From positions 1 through 22,355 of the forward strand of contig JBPCRW010000090.1 in NCBI GenBank assembly GCA_050996405.1: a stretch of DNA of 22,355 nucleotides, read 5' to 3'. A program made the translations under genes and the position numbers. The stretch is from JBPCRW01 sp050996405. GTDB lineage: Bacteria; Acidobacteriota; Blastocatellia; Pyrinomonadales; Pyrinomonadaceae. The notes beneath the pieces were generated by a model. That model saw only the letters and a program-made list of their open reading frames with translations. It did not search any database and was not told the DNA's origin. This document shows positions 21,563-22,355 of this stretch, piece by piece (positions within the stretch are counted from its first letter, which is position 1; each line of letters opens with the position of its first letter).

Positions 21563-22355
21563 ATGACACCGACCAAAGAATTACAAAAACCGATTATTAA
21601 AACCAAACTTCCCGGACCGAAATCGCAGAAAATTATTGATGCCGACGCGAAATACGTCAACCCTTCGTATCCGCGCCCCGATTACAAACTCGTCGCGGAA
21701 AAAGCGCGCGGCGTTTGGATTGAAGACCCGGACGGCAACATTTTTTTAGACTGCAACGCCGGAGTTGCGGTTTGTTCGACGGGGCATTGCCATCCCGAAA
21801 TCGTCAAGGCGATTGCCGAGCAAGCCAACAATCTGATTCATCTGTGCGGAACGGATTTTTATTATCGTCAGATGCCGGAGTTGGCAAAAAAACTTGACGA
21901 AATCGTGCCGATTGAAGGCGCGACGAAAACGCATTTTGCCAATTCGGGCGCGGAAGCCGTCGAAACCGCTCTGAAGGTGGCGATGTATCACACGAAACGC
22001 CAGAAATTTATTTCGTTTTTCAGTTCATTTCACGGCAGAACGCTCGGCGCGTTGAGTTTGACTTCGTCGAAAATCGCGCAACGGCGTGGGTTTATGCGGC
22101 AGGCACTCGACGTAATTCACGTTCCGTTTCCGAATACGTTTCGCCATTTCGCAACGAATCTGCCGACCGACGAAGAAACAATTACGCGCGACTGCGTGGC
22201 GTGGATTGAAGACCGAGTTTTCAAAACCACGACTCCGCCCGACGAAGTGGCGGCAATCGTCATCGAAGCCGTGCAGGGCGAAGGCGGCTACATTCCCGCG
22301 CCGAAAGCGTTTATGCAAGCCATCCGGCGCATCTGCGACGAACACGGCATCGTGA
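21563..22355 (+). CDS. Class-III PLP aminotransferase (acetylornithine/4-aminobutyrate type), cut by window edge
   Basis: The visible 264 residues begin MTPTKELQKPIIKTKLPGPK. They contain GVWIEDPDGNIFLDCNAGVA, STGHCHPEIVKAI, the PLP phosphate-binding NSGAEAVETALKVA and FHGRTLGALSLTSSK, and VIEAVQGEGGYIPAP. The long N-terminal PGPKSQKIIDADAKYV segment and overall wording fit the archaeal/thermophile-style acetylornithine aminotransferase family proteins and GABA or ornithine transaminases. The substrate cannot be fixed from this portion. The Asp that binds the pyridine nitrogen and the Schiff-base Lys lie beyond the window. GAGGAG 8 bases upstream defines the start. Confidence 0.92.
   Translation, partial: MTPTKELQKPIIKTKLPGPKSQKIIDADAKYVNPSYPRPDYKLVAEKARGVWIEDPDGNIFLDCNAGVAVCSTGHCHPEIVKAIAEQANNLIHLCGTDFYYRQMPELAKKLDEIVPIEGATKTHFANSGAEAVETALKVAMYHTKRQKFISFFSSFHGRTLGALSLTSSKIAQRRGFMRQALDVIHVPFPNTFRHFATNLPTDEETITRDCVAWIEDRVFKTTTPPDEVAAIVIEAVQGEGGYIPAPKAFMQAIRRICDEHGIV

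Overview
The window reads as chromosomal sequence from a Gram-negative-type bacterium. Outer-membrane and periplasmic proteins dominate (a TolC-like channel, an OmpA-domain protein, lipoproteins, many signal peptides). Protein style, moderate GC content and the mix of genes suggest Acidobacteriota, probably Blastocatellia/Pyrinomonadaceae. That placement is inferred from general resemblance, not from a marker gene. I see no tRNA, rRNA, CRISPR array, phage or insertion sequence. Both ends cut through genes: gap (GAPDH) at the left and a class-III aminotransferase at the right.

Layout. 1-2370: the 5' end of gap on the minus strand with a good promoter, diverging from a TolC-family channel that ends in a 19-bp perfect bidirectional terminator. 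2383-4576: two small minus-strand genes of unknown function, then an ABC ATPase whose catalytic motifs are degraded, ending in a long imperfect inverted repeat. 4584-8268: a coiled-coil OmpA-domain protein (-) divergent from an MsbA-like ABC exporter (+). These two neighbours share a 73-bp identical in-frame coiled-coil segment. 8362-12617: a secreted M28 peptidase, yicC and a small HExxH metalloprotease on the plus strand, converging on gmk-rpoZ on the minus strand, then a CsbD-like stress protein. Small dispersed-type repeats sit in the spacers. 12693-14399: electron-transfer flavoprotein:quinone oxidoreductase (-).

14427-19133 is the most accessory-looking stretch. It starts with a promoter and a two-gene operon with a 4-bp overlap: a DUF3142-like lipoprotein and an 870-residue exported protein. 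A decayed copy of the C-terminus of that large protein follows. Next come two small paralogous Met/Asn-rich lipoproteins, each with a matching sigma-70-like promoter and a related leader containing a hairpin. The second has six heptads with Met at every a and Ala at every d position plus a C-terminal lysine, a layout like Braun's lipoprotein. 19132-21174 is a DUF255/YyaL-type thioredoxin-domain protein. 21175-21562 holds a promoter and two short protein-like fragments, before the aminotransferase at 21563.

Working together: most genes concern the cell envelope (export channel, exporter, peptidoglycan-binding OmpA domain, surface lipoproteins). Housekeeping genes (gap, gmk, rpoZ, yicC, ETF-QO) are interspersed. 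No classical defence or biosynthetic cluster is visible. The strongest unusual signals are the shared 73-bp coiled-coil cassette, the paired lipoproteins with duplicated control regions, the degenerate ABC ATPase, and the remnant of the 870-residue protein.
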